Part shown: one piece after another, positions 60,821 to 64,000 of the stretch | How the letters are laid out: every line of letters starts with the position of its first letter | How positions within the stretch are numbered: the stretch's first letter is position 1 | Origin: Nitrospiria bacterium | GTDB taxonomy: Bacteria; Nitrospirota; Nitrospiria; SBBL01; JAADHI01 | Direction of reading: 5' to 3' | Assembly: GCA_945787655.1 (NCBI GenBank) | Contig: CALZIJ010000002.1 | Coordinates: forward strand, 6,697-70,696 | DNA length: 64,000 nt | Position numbers and translations under genes: made by a program | Notes under the pieces: model-generated | What the model saw: the letters and a program-made list of their open reading frames with translations, nothing else | Databases searched by the model: none | What the model was told of the DNA's origin: nothing

Positions 60821-63256
60821 CTAAAACGCGTCAACGTCCTGGTCCAGGCGGAAAAAATCCATGGGGGAAGTTAATGTTTTTTTCTCGTGCTTCGGTTCAG
60901 TCCCTTTCACAAAAATTTCCATCTCCCCGCTTTCTCCTTCTTCGGACAAGTATCCCGTCGTGCGGTTGATCTTAGCATAGATAATATCATCCGGGATAGA
61001 AAAAGGGACAACAGGAAGCAGGGACAGGGCCTGGTCCATAAAAGACACCCAAATCGGCAATGCCGCCCGTCCGCCCGCCTCTCTATGGCCTAAAGATCGA
61101 TTATCATCAAAACCCACCCAGACGCCGGCGGCCAGATTAGGCGTATATCCGACAAACCAGGCATCGGTGTATTCATTGGTCGTCCCGGTTTTTCCGGCCA
61201 CCGGCCGCCCCAAAACACGGGCCCGTTTTGCCGTGCCGCGCTGGACGACATCCTCAAGTATATTCGTGACCACATAGGCTGTTTCTTTAGAAAGGACTTT
61301 TTGAGGATCAATGTTTCGTGATTCCAGAACACGGCCATTTTTGTCTGTGACCGACAAAATAAAAGCCGGGTTCACCCGAACCCCCTCATTGGCATAGACA
61401 CCGAAGGCCGAGGTCAATTCCAGCAGGCTGATCCCGGAAGAGCCCAGCGCCAGTGAAAGATCCTGGGTGAGCGTGCTTTCAATCCCCATCCGGTGTGCAT
61501 AGGACACCACGTTTCGAATGCCGATCTGACGCAATAATTTCACCGTGGCGAGGTTTCTTGAGTGTGTCAGGGCATCCCGCAGTGTCGTCGGGCCGTAAAA
61601 ACGTTTTTCATAGTTTTCCGGTTTCCAGACTTTTTGGGTTTCTTCATCCTTAAAAATAACAGGATTATCAATCAAAATGCTTGCGGGGGTGAATCCACGC
61701 TCAATAGCCGTACCGTAAATAATCGGCTTAAAAACAGAACCCGGCTGCCGCTTGGCCATGACGGCCCGATTATATTCACTGCGTTTAAAATCATATCCGC
61801 CCACCATTGCACTGACCGTCCCTGTAACCGGGTCAAGCGCGATAAACGCCCCTTCCACAATGGGTTCCTGCTCTAACTGAAACAAAAGCCCTTCTTCCGG
61901 CACCATCTCCGTATTTTCCGTATCATGGGATTCAGGAGCGCCAGCCGCTCCGTTTGCTGCCTGCTTGACTTGAACCTGGACAATATCATCCAGATTTAAA
62001 ATATCGTGTGGCCGCGGATGATCAATGGTTGTTCTGTCTTTTCGAATATCAGGTCCGCTTAACTGGCGCGCGGCCCAAAGCATGTCTTCCATTAATATTT
62101 TGCCCACATGCCCTTCAACCTCGACGACGGCATACTCTTCTTTCCGGGCGAGGACACGGGCTTCGTGAAAATCGCCGAGCTTAAACGGTTTTTGACGGAT
62201 GGAGGTTTCTTCTCCGGATTCATCAATCTGGTATTTGCGTATTGGACCACGATAGCCCTGACGTTTATCCAGTTTGCGTAATCCCTCCCGCATGGCCACT
62301 TCAGCCATTTCCTGCATTTCTTCATTAAGTGTGGTGTAGACGTTCAGGCCGCCCTTGTACACCACATCATCCCCATAACGGCTAATCAGGTATTGCCGCA
62401 CATATTCCTTAAAATACTGTGCCGATTTCTCACCGGGATGAAGTTTTTGGAACACCAGATCTTTTTCATAAGCCTTCCGATAGGTTTGATCCGAGATGTA
62501 GTTTTCAACCGCCATACGTTTTAAAACCACACGTTGACGTAGTTTTGATCTTTCGGGATCCCGATAAGGAGAGTAATTATTCGGGGCCTTTGGCAATCCG
62601 GCAAGAAAGGCCGCCTCTTCCAATGTAATCTCCGAAACATTTTTCCCGAAATAGGTTTTGCTCGCGATCTGAACCCCGTACGCCCCGTGTCCGAAATAAA
62701 TTTGATTCAGGTAGATTTCCAGAATTTCATCCTTGGTGAGCATTAATTCCATTTTCCGGGATAAAATGATTTCCTTGATTTTACGCTGTATTGTTCTTTC
62801 CGGCGTCAGGAAAAGAGACCGGGTCACTTGCTGGGTAATGGTGCTGGCCCCTTGCCGGATTTGACCGCTTTCAATATTTTTTAAAAAGGCCCGGACGATA
62901 CGAATCGGGTCAAACCCTCTGTGGTCATAAAAACGGGCATCCTCAACGGCCAAAATGGCTTGAATTAAGTGTTCCGGCATTTCTTCAATGGGAACAAAAA
63001 CCCGCTTTTCGATGAAATATTGTCCAATAATTTCATTTTTATCGGAATAAATACGCGTGGCCTGACTGGGAACGTAGCTGCCTGCAGGGTCTAGCGGGGG
63101 CAGATCCTGTGAAAAATAATAGATCACCCCCCCTGCGGTCGCAATGCCAATGACAAGAAAAACCAAGGAGATCCAAATCCCGATTTTAAGCCATCTCAGA
63201 AAGGTTCCTTTTGGTTTCTGGGCAGGAATTTCACCTGAAAAACTCTTTACTTCCAA
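60821..63256 (-). CDS. mrcA: Penicillin-binding protein 1A
   Basis: EDARFYDHRGFDP, QGASTITQQVTRSLFL, RQPGSVFKPIIYGTAIE, GKTGTTNEYTDAWFVGYTP. Confidence 0.95.
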   Translation of the reverse strand: MEVKSFSGEIPAQKPKGTFLRWLKIGIWISLVFLVIGIATAGGVIYYFSQDLPPLDPAGSYVPSQATRIYSDKNEIIGQYFIEKRVFVPIEEMPEHLIQAILAVEDARFYDHRGFDPIRIVRAFLKNIESGQIRQGASTITQQVTRSLFLTPERTIQRKIKEIILSRKMELMLTKDEILEIYLNQIYFGHGAYGVQIASKTYFGKNVSEITLEEAAFLAGLPKAPNNYSPYRDPERSKLRQRVVLKRMAVENYISDQTYRKAYEKDLVFQKLHPGEKSAQYFKEYVRQYLISRYGDDVVYKGGLNVYTTLNEEMQEMAEVAMREGLRKLDKRQGYRGPIRKYQIDESGEETSIRQKPFKLGDFHEARVLARKEEYAVVEVEGHVGKILMEDMLWAARQLSGPDIRKDRTTIDHPRPHDILNLDDIVQVQVKQAANGAAGAPESHDTENTEMVPEEGLLFQLEQEPIVEGAFIALDPVTGTVSAMVGGYDFKRSEYNRAVMAKRQPGSVFKPIIYGTAIERGFTPASILIDNPVIFKDEETQKVWKPENYEKRFYGPTTLRDALTHSRNLATVKLLRQIGIRNVVSYAHRMGIESTLTQDLSLALGSSGISLLELTSAFGVYANEGVRVNPAFILSVTDKNGRVLESRNIDPQKVLSKETAYVVTNILEDVVQRGTAKRARVLGRPVAGKTGTTNEYTDAWFVGYTPNLAAGVWVGFDDNRSLGHREAGGRAALPIWVSFMDQALSLLPVVPFSIPDDIIYAKINRTTGYLSEEGESGEMEIFVKGTEPKHEKKTLTSPMDFFRLDQDVDAF

Positions 63257-63585
63257 TGTATTACCTTGATATTAAACCAATGAGTAGCCTACCGGGTTCC
63301 CTTGTTAAAAGTCAATCTGAATCAGTGGATTATCAGGCCTCTGTTACCCATTATAAACGATATCCCCTGATGTCGGTAATCCTATTGAACACGGCCACCA
63401 TAAGAAAACCTGGGATACTCCCTTAAAACGCTAAAATATGGTGATGAACCCCAACGCCCCTTAGGCTATAATATTCCAAACACCGGATATTGAGAAGCAC
63501 ACGCGCCATCATCCGTTCACAGACATCTTGACATCCTGGGGGAGTTCGACAATAATATTTTCCTTCAAAATGATTTGGGAGACAG

Positions 63586-63951
63586 ATGAAAATTATCCCC
63601 GCCTTGTTGATTACCGGGTTCGTTAGTTTTCAATCCCTGGTCGGTGCCGGATGGCTGGGCATTATGGTGCAAGACCTCACCCCCCGGCTTGCCATACAGT
63701 ATGGTATTTTAACGACTGAAGGAGTTGTTGTCGTCCGGGTCCAGTTTAACAGTCCTGCAATGGACGGCGGGCTGGAAGAAGGAGACGTTATTTTGGCCTT
63801 AAATGGAAAGAAAATTGTGAATGCGGCGGCCCTGAAAGACAGTGTCTTAAATCATCCCTCCGGTCAGGATATCTCGCTCCTTGTCCTGCGTGACCGGAAT
63901 GAAATGACGCTGACAATCACATTGGGTTCAGGTCCAATGGATGCGGTATGA
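63586..63951 (+). CDS. Small secreted single-PDZ protein
   Basis: Signal peptide, then GWLGIMVQDLTP...SPAMDGGLEEGDVILALNGKKI. Confidence 0.75.
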   Translation: MKIIPALLITGFVSFQSLVGAGWLGIMVQDLTPRLAIQYGILTTEGVVVVRVQFNSPAMDGGLEEGDVILALNGKKIVNAAALKDSVLNHPSGQDISLLVLRDRNEMTLTITLGSGPMDAV

Positions 63952-64000
63952 CACGCGTATTATCGAAAACCTCAAGACGTTCTGGTAAAATGATTGGCAA

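Overview
The window looks like a bacterial chromosome segment that is gene-dense and almost entirely core/housekeeping, with most genes on the minus strand. Plus-strand exceptions are a GGDEF gene, bioA plus a c-di-GMP signalling cassette, xrtA-prsK, and a terminal PDZ gene. From left to right it contains: (i) a nitrate/nitrite assimilation cluster (nasA-like, a DmsB-DmsC fusion, nirD, partial nirB); (ii) a PilZ / lipoprotein metalloprotease / small secreted protein cluster; (iii) recN, trxA, groESL with a perfect CIRCE element; (iv) ctpA-envC-ftsX-ftsE; (v) yraN-rnhB-rplS-trmD-rimM-khpA-rpsP-ffh; (vi) mutY-cysE-ispF-ispD-PIN/TRAM and a Do-like protease; (vii) a REC-EAL / periplasmic binding protein / hybrid kinase cassette; (viii) xerC-trmFO-panB-metF-MTHFR_C-folD-5FCL; (ix) an exosortase-EpsI fusion with PrsK; (x) an Opp/Yej-like ABC transporter; (xi) secG-tpiA-pgk-gap and PBP1A. 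The strongest unexplained signals are: two attenuator-like leaders in the nitrate cluster that fit an ANTAR-type dual-hairpin antitermination layout; a quinol-linked assimilatory nitrate reductase architecture; a ~100-bp nested inverted repeat bounded by TA whose mismatches become G-U wobbles on the coding strand; a tandem GTTTC-N5-GAAAC palindrome; and an out-of-frame 8-bp tandem repeat at the exosortase/EpsI domain boundary. No CRISPR array, rRNA, tRNA or intact transposase was recognised. All family names come from reading motifs by eye; no database search was run.
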